From Allomuricauda sp. (lineage in GTDB: Bacteria; Bacteroidota; Bacteroidia; Flavobacteriales; Flavobacteriaceae): a stretch of 64,000 nt of DNA. Both the position numbers and the translations under genes were made by a program. The stretch lies in contig NZ_JACESV010000002.1 in the NCBI RefSeq assembly GCF_013911645.1, positions 1,220,774 through 1,284,773 of the forward strand, given 5' to 3'. The notes under the pieces are model-generated. The model saw only the letters and a program-made list of their open reading frames with translations. It made no database searches and was not told the DNA's origin. Below, one piece after another: positions 43,849 through 53,900 of the stretch; position 1 is the first letter of the stretch; the number at the start of each line of letters is the position of its first letter.

Positions 43849-44672
43849 TCTTCCAATGCTTTGTGCATAACCCTTTGTGGGAATGGAATTTCGATTCCAG
43901 CGGCGTCAAAACGTAATTTTGTTTGCTCCATTACATAAAAATGTGCTGGCCAAAACACATCATTATTGGCCCAAAAGCGTAACGTTAGGTTTACCGAACT
44001 GTCTGCCAATGCGCCAACGTAGACTTCCGGTGCTGGCTCGGTATTGATGTTGGGATTATCCGCGCAAATCTGTAACAAGATTTCTTTGGCCTCCTTGATG
44101 TTGGACCCGTAACCGATACCCACATCTATTTTATCCCTTCGGGTATCTTCCATATTGTAGTTCACAATGTTCCCATTGGAAAGTTGTCCGTTAGGGATAA
44201 TGGCAATTTGGTTGCCAAAAGTGCTCAACTTAGTGTTGAAAATGGAAATTTCCTTTACAGTGCCATCCACACCTTGTGCAGAAATCCAATCCCCTACCTT
44301 AAAAGGTTTAAAAATGAGGATAAGTACCCCGCCGGCAAAATTGGCCAAAGACCCCTGTAATGCCAAACCAACAGCAAGGCCTGCGGCACCCACAATGGCG
44401 ACCAAGGAAGAGGTCTTAACGCCCAATTGCGTAATCACCAAAACAAACAGTAATGCTTTTAGGGTAATACTGATAAAACTCTGTAAGAAAGATTCCAAGG
44501 TTTCATCATAATCCTTTTTTGCAAAAAAGCGACGGACCATTCGATTGAAAAATTTGATGACCCAAAGACCTATAAAAAATGTGATGATGGCTGTTATAAG
44601 ACTTGGTAAAATGCCTACAGCCCAATCCATGGCTTGATCAATGTATGTTTGATAATTTTCTAGTTCTTCCAT
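43845..44672 (-). CDS. Small-conductance mechanosensitive channel (MscS family)
   Basis: A 275-residue channel that opens on membrane tension during osmotic downshock. Three helices are visible; the third, pore-lining, holds the Gly/Ala pattern VGAAGLAVGLALQGSLANFA near residue 95, followed by the cytoplasmic beta domain (FKVGDWISAQGVDGTVKEIS, IIPNGQLSNGNIVNY). No extra domains are present, so it is the basic MscS type. Convergent with tsaB. Confidence 0.93.
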   Translation of the reverse strand: MEELENYQTYIDQAMDWAVGILPSLITAIITFFIGLWVIKFFNRMVRRFFAKKDYDETLESFLQSFISITLKALLFVLVITQLGVKTSSLVAIVGAAGLAVGLALQGSLANFAGGVLILIFKPFKVGDWISAQGVDGTVKEISIFNTKLSTFGNQIAIIPNGQLSNGNIVNYNMEDTRRDKIDVGIGYGSNIKEAKEILLQICADNPNINTEPAPEVYVGALADSSVNLTLRFWANNDVFWPAHFYVMEQTKLRFDAAGIEIPFPQRVMHKALED

Positions 44673-44755
44673 AATGGTTTTTTAGTTTAAATGGCAACGT
44701 AGTTAATATTCAACTGAAATAAAAGAAAAGGTTTTTAAACAAATGTTAATGTTGC

Positions 44756-46855
44756 CTACAGCTGTTTTAAAGCCTCTTCCGCTTTTGTTACAGGGAGCTT
44801 ACAGGCCCCTTCTATACAAACATAGACTAAGGTTTTGTTAGGGTTTTCCCTGTTTTTTAATAGTTCCAAATTTCCCTCTTTTCTGGAACCTGCCAAAATA
44901 CTGTTGGGTACATATTCCTTGCCAATTTGTTGCCCTAAACTTTTGTAGTCCTCGCCAAGTATGGCGATTTCATAAAAATCGTGATTCTGGAATAGCACCA
45001 AATGCAACCAGTTGGCAAAACCTTGTGCCCTGCGATCAAAATCCTTTTGAACGTTTTTCAGCATTTGCTCGGACATGGTTCCATAGGGTTCTTTGGGATA
45101 AAGCTTGTGAAATTTATACAGATTGATGACCATGATGGAGTTAGAGGAAGAAATCACATTATCGTCCACCTCTATGGTTCTTCTGATTAAAGATTGGTCT
45201 TCATCCGAAGTATAAAAGAACATGCCGGAAGCTTCATCAAAAAAGTGTTTTTTGGAATAATCGAGTAGACGCTTGCCCAAGTTGAGCCACTTTTCATCAA
45301 AAGTGACCTCGTAGAGCGAAAAATAAGCATCGATCACGGTGGCATAATCGTCCAAAAAACCATTGATGGTGCTTTTCCCCGCTTTGTGGTTTCGATGTAG
45401 TGAACCATCATTTTTAATCATTTCACGCTCAATAAACTCGGCATTTTTTAAAGCGAGACCCAGATAATCTTCTTCACCCAAATAACGGTAGGCATCAACC
45501 AGACCTTTTAGCATCAAGCCATTCCAAGATGTTAAAATTTTATCGTCCAATCGGGGTTTGGAGCGCTTGCTTCTTTCTTTTTTGAGTATGGCCAAGCTCT
45601 CGTTTATTTTTGTTATCAGTGTTGGCACTGTAATCTTGAATTTTTCGGCTATTTCTTCATCATTTTTATCCCTAATGAGCACATGGTTGCCTTCTTCCCA
45701 ATGTCCATAGGAATTAATGTTGAAATACGCTTGAAAGACCTCATAATCATCCCCCAATAAACGGGTAAGCTCTTCTTTGGTCCAAACATAGTAGGCACCT
45801 TCTGCCAATTCGCCGTTTTCATCAAGACTGTCGGCATCCAAAGAGGAATAAAAACCGCCACTGCGATCCAAAAGTTCTTCTTGAACAAAGTTGATGGTTT
45901 CCGCCACTACGCTTTTGTACAATTCGTTTTTGGTTACGGCATAGACCTTGGCATAAAGGCTTGTCAACTGACCATTGTCATACAGCATTTTTTCAAAATG
46001 AGGCACATGCCATTTAGTGTCCACGGCGTACCTGGAAAACCCTCCTCCTACATGGTCGTATACACCACCGTAGGCCATTCGGGTTAACGTGGTGTCAACA
46101 AACCCCATAATTTCAGGTTTGTCCATGGCGGTGGCATAGTGCAATAAAAAGTCCCAGTTGTTGGGCATCATAAATTTGGGGGCGCGCTTGTGGCCACCTA
46201 AAAATGTATCAAAATATTGGGTCCAATTTTGGATTGCCACATTCAGTTGGTCCAAAGAATACAGGTCACTGTCCTTATCGTTTTTTACCAAATTGATGGC
46301 TTGGAGCCCATTGGCCAAATCCGTGGCGTATTGGGTTACCCGTGGTTTATCTTTTTTATAGAGTTCTGCGAGCTGCTCCAACGATTTTATCCAATTGTCC
46401 TTGGGTACGTACGTAGCACCCCAAAAAGGCCTTCCATCGGGTAGGGCAACTATGTTTAGGGGCCACCCACCTTGTCCAGATATCATTTGGATGGCGTCCA
46501 TGTAGATCTGGTCCACATCGGGCCGCTCCTCACGGTCAATTTTAATGTTGATGAAGTTTTTGTTCATCACCTCGGCCACTTCCGCATCTTCAAAACACTC
46601 CTTTTCCATCACATGGCACCAATGACAAGCGGCATAGCCAATACTGATGAGCAATAGCTTATCCTCTTTTTTTGCCCGTTCCAACACATCGGGGTGCCAT
46701 GCTTCCCAATTTACGGGATTGTGGGCATGTTGCAGAAGATAGGGACTAGTCTCATGGATGAGTGCATTGGTATGTTCGTGGGTCACTTCCTTAGGTTTTT
46801 GTTTGCAACTTAGGGTTGCGATTGTAATTATTATGAAGAAAAGCACTTTTTTCAT
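44756..46855 (-). CDS. DUF255 thioredoxin-domain lipoprotein (YyaL/SSP411 family)
   Basis: A 699-residue protein with a lipoprotein signal ending TLSC (cysteine about residue 17). An N-terminal thioredoxin-like domain of the DUF255 type carries CHWCHVM near residue 75, typical of this family, and is followed by a long alpha/alpha-barrel-like region (WHVPHFEKMLYDNGQLTSLY, DDKILTSWNGLMLKGLVDAY). The family's enzymatic role is not settled. It may act on protein disulfides or glycans at the cell envelope. It stands downstream of the dodecin gene, separated by a terminator. Confidence 0.88.
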   Translation of the reverse strand: MKKVLFFIIITIATLSCKQKPKEVTHEHTNALIHETSPYLLQHAHNPVNWEAWHPDVLERAKKEDKLLLISIGYAACHWCHVMEKECFEDAEVAEVMNKNFINIKIDREERPDVDQIYMDAIQMISGQGGWPLNIVALPDGRPFWGATYVPKDNWIKSLEQLAELYKKDKPRVTQYATDLANGLQAINLVKNDKDSDLYSLDQLNVAIQNWTQYFDTFLGGHKRAPKFMMPNNWDFLLHYATAMDKPEIMGFVDTTLTRMAYGGVYDHVGGGFSRYAVDTKWHVPHFEKMLYDNGQLTSLYAKVYAVTKNELYKSVVAETINFVQEELLDRSGGFYSSLDADSLDENGELAEGAYYVWTKEELTRLLGDDYEVFQAYFNINSYGHWEEGNHVLIRDKNDEEIAEKFKITVPTLITKINESLAILKKERSKRSKPRLDDKILTSWNGLMLKGLVDAYRYLGEEDYLGLALKNAEFIEREMIKNDGSLHRNHKAGKSTINGFLDDYATVIDAYFSLYEVTFDEKWLNLGKRLLDYSKKHFFDEASGMFFYTSDEDQSLIRRTIEVDDNVISSSNSIMVINLYKFHKLYPKEPYGTMSEQMLKNVQKDFDRRAQGFANWLHLVLFQNHDFYEIAILGEDYKSLGQQIGKEYVPNSILAGSRKEGNLELLKNRENPNKTLVYVCIEGACKLPVTKAEEALKQL

Positions 46856-46878
46856 TAACTGAACATTTTAAGCATAAA

Positions 46879-46906
46879 AAAATGCGTCCGTTGCGGGACG
46901 CATTTT
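46879..46906 (-). terminator. Hairpin terminator of the dodecin gene
   Basis: A perfect 11-bp stem, AAAATGCGTCC (46879-46889) with GGACGCATTTT (46896-46906), followed on the minus strand by a T run. It lies 17 bp after the dodecin stop codon. Confidence 0.85.
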
Positions 46907-46922
46907 CTTTTCTTCAAATTTT

Positions 46923-47123
46923 CTACTGAACTTCAAAGGTAATCTTTACGTTTACCCTGTAGTCGTCAATTTTTCCATCTTTTACCGTGGCACTTTGCTC
47001 GTTGATATAGATGGAACGAATATTCTTGACGGATTTTGATGCTTGGTCCAACGCTTTGTTGGTTGCATCTTCCCAGCTTTTGCTGGAATTCGCCAATACT
47101 TCGATAACTTTTAAAACTGCCAT
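46923..47123 (-). CDS. Dodecin family flavin-binding protein
   Basis: A 66-residue dodecin, a small protein that assembles into 12-mers and stores or buffers flavins. Seen: VIEVLANSSKSWEDATNKAL, the conserved early helix with the tryptophan expected at the flavin site, and a closing strand YRVNVKITFEVQ. The longest frame starts with a TTG at 47129, two codons upstream, but the ATG at 47123 gives the usual MAVLKVIEV opening. Confidence 0.93.
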   Translation of the reverse strand: MAVLKVIEVLANSSKSWEDATNKALDQASKSVKNIRSIYINEQSATVKDGKIDDYRVNVKITFEVQ

Positions 47124-47195
47124 GGTCAATGTATTTTTTAGATTCCCTTGAATTTAACAAATTTTGATGGAAATCCGGCAGTAAAATGAAGTTAA

Positions 47196-48092
47196 TTAGC
47201 CGTTTAAAGCCACTACTTCCTTGATTTTTTCGCCCATCATGTTCTTGAGCATGGTCTCGATGCCATTTTTCAGGGTAAATGTAGAAGATGGACAACCACT
47301 ACAGGCACCTTGAAGGATTACGCTAACCGTTCCACTTTGCTCTTCATAAGATTGGAAAAGAATGTTTCCGCCATCGCTGGCAACGGCCGGTTTTACATAT
47401 TCTTCCAAAATGTCTATAATTTGTTGGGAAGTATCATCATATTGGGTTTGCGTGGTTTTTTGCTCAACGGTCTCTTTGCTTTTTTGGATCGCTTCTGCCG
47501 TAACCACATCTTTTCCATCTGCTAAGTAATCCCGGATGAATTCACGCAATTGCATATTGATTTCCTCCCAATCCGCAACCTCATATTTGGTGACGGAAAC
47601 ATAGTTCTCGTCCATAAAAACCTCTTTTACAAAGGGAAAATGGAACAATTCTATGGCCAAAGGCGAATCTTTCGCTTCATCAATATTCTTGAATTCGTAG
47701 GTGCTGGGAACGATACGCTTGTTGGAAACAAACTTCATCACCGCAGGATTGGGGGTCACCTCTGCATAAACGGTAATGGGCTGCTTCTTTTTAACATCTT
47801 CTTCGTTTACCACAGGTTCTCCAGCATTAAGGTACTCTACCAATTGCTGGGCCACTTCGTCCTTGACATCGTTCCACTCCACAATATCAAACCTTTCCAA
47901 TGCCACAAAATTACTGGCAATGTACACGGTTTTGATAAATGGAAGATAGAAAAGCTGTTGTGCCAAGGGGGAATTTTTGGCCTCGTCTATGTTTTTATAT
48001 TCATAGTTGCCCTTAACCAAAAAATGGTTGGCTTCCAACTTGATTATCTTGGGGTTGTTGGTAGGAACAACCGTAATGTTGTATTCTTTCAT
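47196..48092 (-). CDS. NifU/Nfu-type Fe-S scaffold protein with tandem N-terminal domains
   Basis: A 298-residue Nfu protein that carries Fe-S clusters to client enzymes. It has two copies of the Nfu N-terminal domain, one with YEYKNIDEAKNSPLAQQLFY and one with YEFKNIDEAKDSPLAIELFH, then the C-terminal NifU domain with CSGCPSS near the end, whose CxxC binds the cluster between subunits. The start is the ATG at 48092; the frame is open to a TTG at 48119, but a good promoter overlaps that region. Confidence 0.92.
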   Translation of the reverse strand: MKEYNITVVPTNNPKIIKLEANHFLVKGNYEYKNIDEAKNSPLAQQLFYLPFIKTVYIASNFVALERFDIVEWNDVKDEVAQQLVEYLNAGEPVVNEEDVKKKQPITVYAEVTPNPAVMKFVSNKRIVPSTYEFKNIDEAKDSPLAIELFHFPFVKEVFMDENYVSVTKYEVADWEEINMQLREFIRDYLADGKDVVTAEAIQKSKETVEQKTTQTQYDDTSQQIIDILEEYVKPAVASDGGNILFQSYEEQSGTVSVILQGACSGCPSSTFTLKNGIETMLKNMMGEKIKEVVALNG

Positions 48093-48107
48093 CTTGAATC
48101 TTTGATA

Positions 48108-48139
48108 CAAAAGTACCAATAGTTAGGATGCGCAGCAAA
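48108..48139 (-). promoter_or_regulatory. Promoter for the Nfu gene
   Basis: On the minus strand, TTTG (48139-48136), a 20-bp spacer and TACTTTTG (48115-48108) match the Bacteroidota consensus. Transcription would begin near 48102, about 10 bp before the ATG at 48092. Confidence 0.65.
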
Positions 48140-48218
48140 ATATTATAATAATGTGTGTTGCTTGCCGTTATCTTAGTGTTTTATTGTATTGAACAACCAT
48201 TCTAGCCCCAACCGTCAC

Positions 48219-49214
48219 ATGAGACGTATTCTAACCTCAATTATCCTAACCCTGTTTTTTGGGTCCGTGGCCAAAGCACAGGAAGGAATTCCCGTGTATT
48301 TTGATTACTTGGCGGACAATTATTACTTGGTCTATCCATCCATGGCAGGTATCGCCGAGGGGACCAAGGTTCGTCTTACCGCTAGGAAACAGTGGTTTAA
48401 TGTGGATGAAGCACCAAGCTTGCAGACACTGAACATAAATTCCAGGGTTGGTGAGCGCAGTGGGATAGGAGGCATACTTTTTAACGATTCCAATGGGTAC
48501 CACTCCCAAACGGGCTTCAAAGCGACTTACGCACACCATTTGCAATTGGGCGGCGATTTTAGAACGCTCAACCAGCTATCTTTAGGTTTGAGTGCAGGCA
48601 TTATTCTCAGTAGTTTGGACGAAACGGAATTTAGGTCCGTAATTCCAGACCCTGTTGTTACCGGGGTAAAGAACACAGCGAGCTATTTTAATGTGGATTT
48701 GGGCGTTTCCTACAATTTGTTCGAGTTTTATGCACATGCTGCTATTTTAAATATTTTGGGCAGTGGACGTGATTTATATACGGCAGCTGAATTTGACAAC
48801 TTGAGACGTTACCTGTTCTCCGTTGGATATGTTTTTGGAAAAAATACACGGATTGAACCATCCATTTTGTTCCAGATGACAGATTTTACCAAAGAGAAAA
48901 CTGTAGATTTGAATGCTAAAGTGTATCGAGATGTTAGTTTTGGTACAGTATGGGCCGGTTTGTCGTACCGACGTAGTTTTGATGGGGCACAATTTCAATC
49001 CAACGGAAATTTCGGGGAACAACGCTTGCAATTGTTTACGCCGATTATCGGGGTTAATGTGAATAGATTCATGTTCTCGTACAATTATTCCTACCAATCC
49101 GGGGATATCCGTTTTGATAACGGTGGTTTTCATCAAATCACTTTGGGTTACGATTTTGGACAAAGCGACCAAGGCAATCGTTACGATTGTTATTGCCCTG
49201 CTGCGAATAATTAA
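48219..49214 (+). CDS. PorP/SprF family T9SS membrane protein (stand-alone)
   Basis: A 331-residue outer-membrane protein of the PorP/SprF family. It has a signal peptide (MRRILTSIILTLFFGSVAKAQ), then the family's typical opening (YFDYLADNYYLVYPSMAGIA, RLTARKQWFNV) and beta-strand repeats ending in GFHQITLGYDFG. SprF proteins support secretion or surface attachment of partners with type-B sorting domains. No such partner is adjacent here; the nearest is at 50904. The start is set at the ATG before the signal peptide rather than an upstream TTG at 48189. Confidence 0.85.
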   Translation: MRRILTSIILTLFFGSVAKAQEGIPVYFDYLADNYYLVYPSMAGIAEGTKVRLTARKQWFNVDEAPSLQTLNINSRVGERSGIGGILFNDSNGYHSQTGFKATYAHHLQLGGDFRTLNQLSLGLSAGIILSSLDETEFRSVIPDPVVTGVKNTASYFNVDLGVSYNLFEFYAHAAILNILGSGRDLYTAAEFDNLRRYLFSVGYVFGKNTRIEPSILFQMTDFTKEKTVDLNAKVYRDVSFGTVWAGLSYRRSFDGAQFQSNGNFGEQRLQLFTPIIGVNVNRFMFSYNYSYQSGDIRFDNGGFHQITLGYDFGQSDQGNRYDCYCPAANN

Positions 49215-49319
49215 CTTTCAAGAATAATTGATAGATGTAGGTTCAAGGGTAGCCTGTCGCAGTCGAAAGGGTAGTCGAGATGCTTTTTTGTTTAAAAGGT
49301 AAATTTTACATCAATGATC

Positions 49320-49829
49320 ATGAAACCAGTTCGGGGCAAATCCCCAGAAATAGGAAAAGATTGTTTTATAGCTGAAAATGCCACTATTGTTGGTGAGGTA
49401 TGTATGGGCGACCAGTGCAGTGTTTGGTTCAATGCCGTAATCAGGGGCGATGTCCATTATATAAAAATGGGAAACAAGGTCAATGTGCAGGACGGCGCCG
49501 TGATTCATTGTACATATGAAAAATCCCCAACCACTATCGGAAATAACGTTTCTATTGGACATAATGCCATAGTGCACGGTTGTACCATTAAGGACAATGT
49601 GTTGGTGGGTATGGGAAGTATGATCATGGATGATTGTATAGTGGAAAGCAATTCCATTATTGCAGCGGGTGCGGTTGTTACCAAAGGCACGCATGTAGAG
49701 GCCGGGAGTATATATGCGGGTATGCCTGCTAAAAAGATAAAGGACATCAGTCCGGAGCTTTCCAAGGGAGAAATAGATAGGATCGCCAACAACTATGTAA
49801 AGTACTCCAGCTGGTTTAAAGAAGGGTAA
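49320..49829 (+). CDS. Gamma-carbonic anhydrase-like hexapeptide-repeat protein
   Basis: A 169-residue left-handed beta-helix protein of the gamma-carbonic anhydrase/YrdA family. Putative zinc ligands are visible in AVIHCTYE and in IGHNAIVHGCTI, the pattern of three histidines used by this family. Activity on CO2 is not shown for most bacterial members, so function is only inferred. The ATG at 49320 or another two codons earlier could start the protein. It lies just downstream of a remnant repeat-like sequence. Confidence 0.88.
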   Translation: MKPVRGKSPEIGKDCFIAENATIVGEVCMGDQCSVWFNAVIRGDVHYIKMGNKVNVQDGAVIHCTYEKSPTTIGNNVSIGHNAIVHGCTIKDNVLVGMGSMIMDDCIVESNSIIAAGAVVTKGTHVEAGSIYAGMPAKKIKDISPELSKGEIDRIANNYVKYSSWFKEG

Positions 49830-49845
49830 GCAAACAAATTATCCC

Positions 49846-49853
49846 TATTTTTG
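49846..49853 (+). promoter_or_regulatory. Putative -7 element for fabD
   Basis: TATTTTTG matches TAnnTTTG and is 23 bp before the fabD ATG. The usual -33 TTTG is not evident. Confidence 0.4.
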
Positions 49854-49876
49854 TCCCACTCAAAAACTCGACAATT

Positions 49877-50761
49877 ATGAATGTATATATTTTTCCGGGA
49901 CAGGGAGCACAATTTGTAGGTATGGGCTTGGACCTCTACGAAAACCATTCCGAAGCACAGGAACTTTTTGAAAAAGCCAACGAAATTCTTGGGTTTTCCA
50001 TAACCGATATCATGTTCGAGGGCACTGCCGAAGACCTAAAACAGACCAAGGTGACCCAGCCCGCCATCTTTTTGCACTCTGTGATTTTGAGCAAGGTGTT
50101 GGGAGATGCTTTTAAACCCGATATGGTGGCCGGACATTCCTTGGGGGAATTCTCCGCTTTGGTAGCCAATGGAACCTTGAATTTTGAAGATGGCCTAAAA
50201 TTGGTGTCACAACGTGCCTTGGCCATGCAAAAGGCTTGCGAAGTTCAACCCAGTACCATGGCCGCTGTTTTGGGCTTGGAAGATGAGGTGGTGGAAAAAA
50301 TTTGTGCCGAAGTGGAAGGTATTGTGGTTCCCGCCAACTATAATTGTCCAGGGCAATTGGTAATCTCTGGAGAGGTGGATGCGGTAAACATAGCCTGCGA
50401 AAAAATGAAGGAGGCCGGGGCAAGAAGAGCCTTGTTATTGCCGGTTGGAGGAGCATTTCATTCCCCTTTAATGGAACCGGCAAGGGAAGAATTGGCGGCA
50501 GCGATTGAATCTATGGAATTCAAAATACCTACTTGCCCTATTTATCAAAACGTGACGACCACGGCCGTGTCCGATGCCGAGGAAATCAAGAAGAATTTAA
50601 TACTACAATTAACGGCTCCCGTAAAATGGACGCAAAGCGTGCAACAAATGGTAAAAGATGGAGCTACATCCTTTGTGGAAGTAGGGCCGGGCAAGGTGTT
50701 GCAAGGCTTGGTTAAAAAAATCCACCGCGAGGCCGAAACCAGTTCGGCGACAGTTTCATAG
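49877..50761 (+). CDS. fabD: Malonyl-CoA:acyl carrier protein transacylase FabD
   Basis: Loads malonyl groups onto acyl carrier protein for fatty acid synthesis. Seen: IFPGQGAQFVGMG at the N-terminus, the nucleophile in GHSLGEFSAL near residue 90, NCPGQLVISGEVD, GGAFHSPLMEPA with the catalytic His, and FVEVGPGKVLQGLVKKI at the end. The length, 294 residues, is standard. It is transcribed alone, with a terminator right after. Confidence 0.97.
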   Translation: MNVYIFPGQGAQFVGMGLDLYENHSEAQELFEKANEILGFSITDIMFEGTAEDLKQTKVTQPAIFLHSVILSKVLGDAFKPDMVAGHSLGEFSALVANGTLNFEDGLKLVSQRALAMQKACEVQPSTMAAVLGLEDEVVEKICAEVEGIVVPANYNCPGQLVISGEVDAVNIACEKMKEAGARRALLLPVGGAFHSPLMEPAREELAAAIESMEFKIPTCPIYQNVTTTAVSDAEEIKKNLILQLTAPVKWTQSVQQMVKDGATSFVEVGPGKVLQGLVKKIHREAETSSATVS

Positions 50762-50806
50762 GTAAGGAAAACACTTTATCCGAATAAATTGAGGTTTAAA
50801 CTAATT

Positions 50807-50832
50807 GGCAAGGATATTCCTTGCCTTTTTTT
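50807..50832 (+). terminator. Hairpin terminator after fabD
   Basis: An 8-bp stem, GGCAAGGA (50807-50814) with TCCTTGCC (50818-50825), a 3-nt loop, and a run of T residues. Confidence 0.8.
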
Positions 50833-50903
50833 GTAATATTGGTAGCCCCAAATCACCGACCTATATATAGCTTTTGGACAAATTGAAACTGATTGAACTG
50901 GTG

Positions 50904-53900
50904 ATGTCAACCTTATATAAAAATGCCCCAAATAAACCCAGGACTGCCATAGTTCGTGGTGGACTATTGTTTGTTCTTTTTTTACTGCTTGGTATTGGTG
51001 TGGGGTATGGGCAGGCTATAGTCATAGATGAAGGCGACGGTGTCAATACATCTGAAACAGGCGCTACAGACACCTTTTCCGTGGTATTGGACGCCCAACC
51101 AACAAGCGATGTTGTATTAAATGTTGCATCGGATGATGTAGGGGAGGGTACCGTTTCTCCATCAACATTGACATTTACATCAGGAGATTGGGATACACCG
51201 CAAGAAGTAACCATAACTGGGGTTGACGATACAATTATTGATGGAGACCAATCCTATAATGTGACGGTAAGCGTGAACGATGGTTCTAGTGATGATGCTT
51301 TTGATGGTCTTTTTGAAACCGTTCCAGCCAGCAATGCCGATAATGACTCCGCTAGTTTTTCAATAGTTGAAACGGATGGATCTACCAATACTTCAGAGGA
51401 TGGAACGACAGATACTTTCACGGTTGTTATGGATGCCCAGCCGACGACGGACGTTGTTCTTGACGTTGTGTCCGGTAACACCGATGAGGGAACGGTTGAC
51501 TTTGGCGTATTAACTTTTACCAATGCCAACTGGGATACCCCGCAAACGGTCATCGTCACGGGTGTGGACGATGCCATCGTGGATGGGACTGTGACCTATA
51601 ATATTACAGTTAGCGTAAATGCTACGAACAGTGACAATGCCTTTGATTCGTTGGCGGACCAATTGGTGCCGGTAGAAAACGCGGATGATGACACAGCTTC
51701 AATAATCATCACACAAACAGACGGCGGCACTGTTACCTCGGAAGATGGAACCACGGATACCTTCGAAGTGCTATTGGGAGCACAACCCACAAGTGATGTT
51801 GTGCTTAATATTTCATCCAGTGATACTGGTGAGGGCGATGTTAGTACAAGTCAGTTGACATTTACCAATGCAAATTGGGATACCTCACAGGAAATAGCCG
51901 TGACTGGTGTAGATGATAATATTATTGATGGTACACAACCTTATAATATAACAATCAGTGTTGATAATTCCGTCAGTGATGATGCTTTTGACGGTCTTTC
52001 AGAAGTTGTATCCGCTCAGAATACGGATAATGATTCAGCGGGCATAGCCATTACGGAAACGGATGGGAACACTGTTACGTCGGAAGATGGTACTACAGAC
52101 ACCTTTTCCTTGGTATTGGATGCCCAACCAACAAGCGATGTTGTATTGAATGTTACATCGGATGATGTAGGGGAGGGTACCGTTTCTCCATCAACATTGA
52201 CATTTACATCTGGAGATTGGGATACACCGCAAGAAGTTACCATAACAGGGGTTGACGATGCAATTGTTGATGGTGACCTTTCCTATGATGTGACCATAAC
52301 TGTGAACGATGGTTCCAGTGATGATGATTTTGATGGTCTTGAGGAAATAGTTACAGCCAGTAATACTGATAATGACTCCGCTAGTTTTTCAATAGTTGAA
52401 ACGGATGGATCTACCAATACTTCAGAAGACGAAGCTACGGATACTTTTACCGTAGTTTTGGATGTACAGCCAACGAGTAATGTGGTTTTTGACATTGAGT
52501 CCGATGATACAGGGGAGGGAACTGTCTCTACTGAAATTTTGACATTTACACCTATCAACTGGGATACTCCACAAATAGTTACGGTCACAGGTGAAGATGA
52601 TTTAATTATAGATGGTGCCCAAACTTTTGCAATAAACTTAGGTGTGAATAACACAAACAGCGATGACGCTTTTGATAATTTAGCCGATACAGTTTCAGTA
52701 ACGAATTCCGATGACGATGTGGCTGGGTTTACCATAGTGGAATCGGATGGAGAGACTTCAACTTCAGAGGCAGGGGCTACGGATACCTTTACGGTTGTGC
52801 TTAATCGAAGGACTTTAATCAGCAATGTGGTTTTTGATATTACTTCTGATGACGTGGGGGAAGGAACGGTTTCACCTTCAACATTAACATTTACCACTGG
52901 AAACTGGAACGTTCCTCAAACGGTAACGGTAACAGGGGTTGATGATGCTATTGTAGATGGTTTGCAACCTTATGATATAAATGTTAGTGTAGCAGTAGGA
53001 AGTGCACTTTCATATTTGGGTGTTTCCGATCAAAATGTTTCAGTTGAAAATGTTGACGACGACAGTGCATCCGTAACGATTGCAAATGCAAGTGGTAATG
53101 AAGATGATGGCCCCATTATAGCTTCTGCAACTTTAAACAACCAGGTCGCAGGTGGGTTTACAGTTAATGTTTCTTCTGCCGATGGTACAGCAACAACTGC
53201 TAGTTCTGATTATACATTGGTCAACGAAACGTTAACATTTGCAGGGAATGCGGGCGAAGTACAGACTTTTGATGTAATTCCAAATGCTGATGCATTAATT
53301 GAAGGGGATGAAACCTTGGAAGTTTCAATGTCTGGTTTAGGTGGTACATCCTTTACCATTGATATTTCTGATACAGCTACCGTTACAATAATCAATGATG
53401 ATTCCTGTGCCGCAGGCGCGGATGCACCTGTTCTTAACGACACGGGCACCCAATTTTGTGTTGAAACCTTCAATGATTTCACTCAAGACTTAAACGATTA
53501 TGTAGATGTCACAGCACAACTGGTATGGAGTACCAATCCGGATACCAGTCAAACAGGTGATTATTTAGGGTCTAGTGTGATTACGGGCAGCCAAGTTATC
53601 AATCAAAATACCTACTACGGGTTTTACTACGATAGTTTAAACGATTGTGCAAGCCCAACGGTTGAAGTAATTCTATCCGTAAACGAAGAACCCAACCCTG
53701 GAACCACAACTGGGGCCAGTGTTTGTGCCGATTCTTCGAACGGTGGTACCACTATTGATTTGGACAATCAACTTTCTGGAGCAGATCCAGGGCTTTGGAG
53801 TATCACTACGGACCCATCAGGTGGAGCTATAACCATTGATACAGATAATGTGGTGAATTTTGATGGTCAACCTTTAGGAGATTATATTTTTGCCTACACA

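Noticed and set aside
51015..53069. Regular repeats that might be a CRISPR array or satellite
   Set aside because: The ~342-bp units are in frame and encode a conserved protein domain; there are no short identical repeats with unique spacers.
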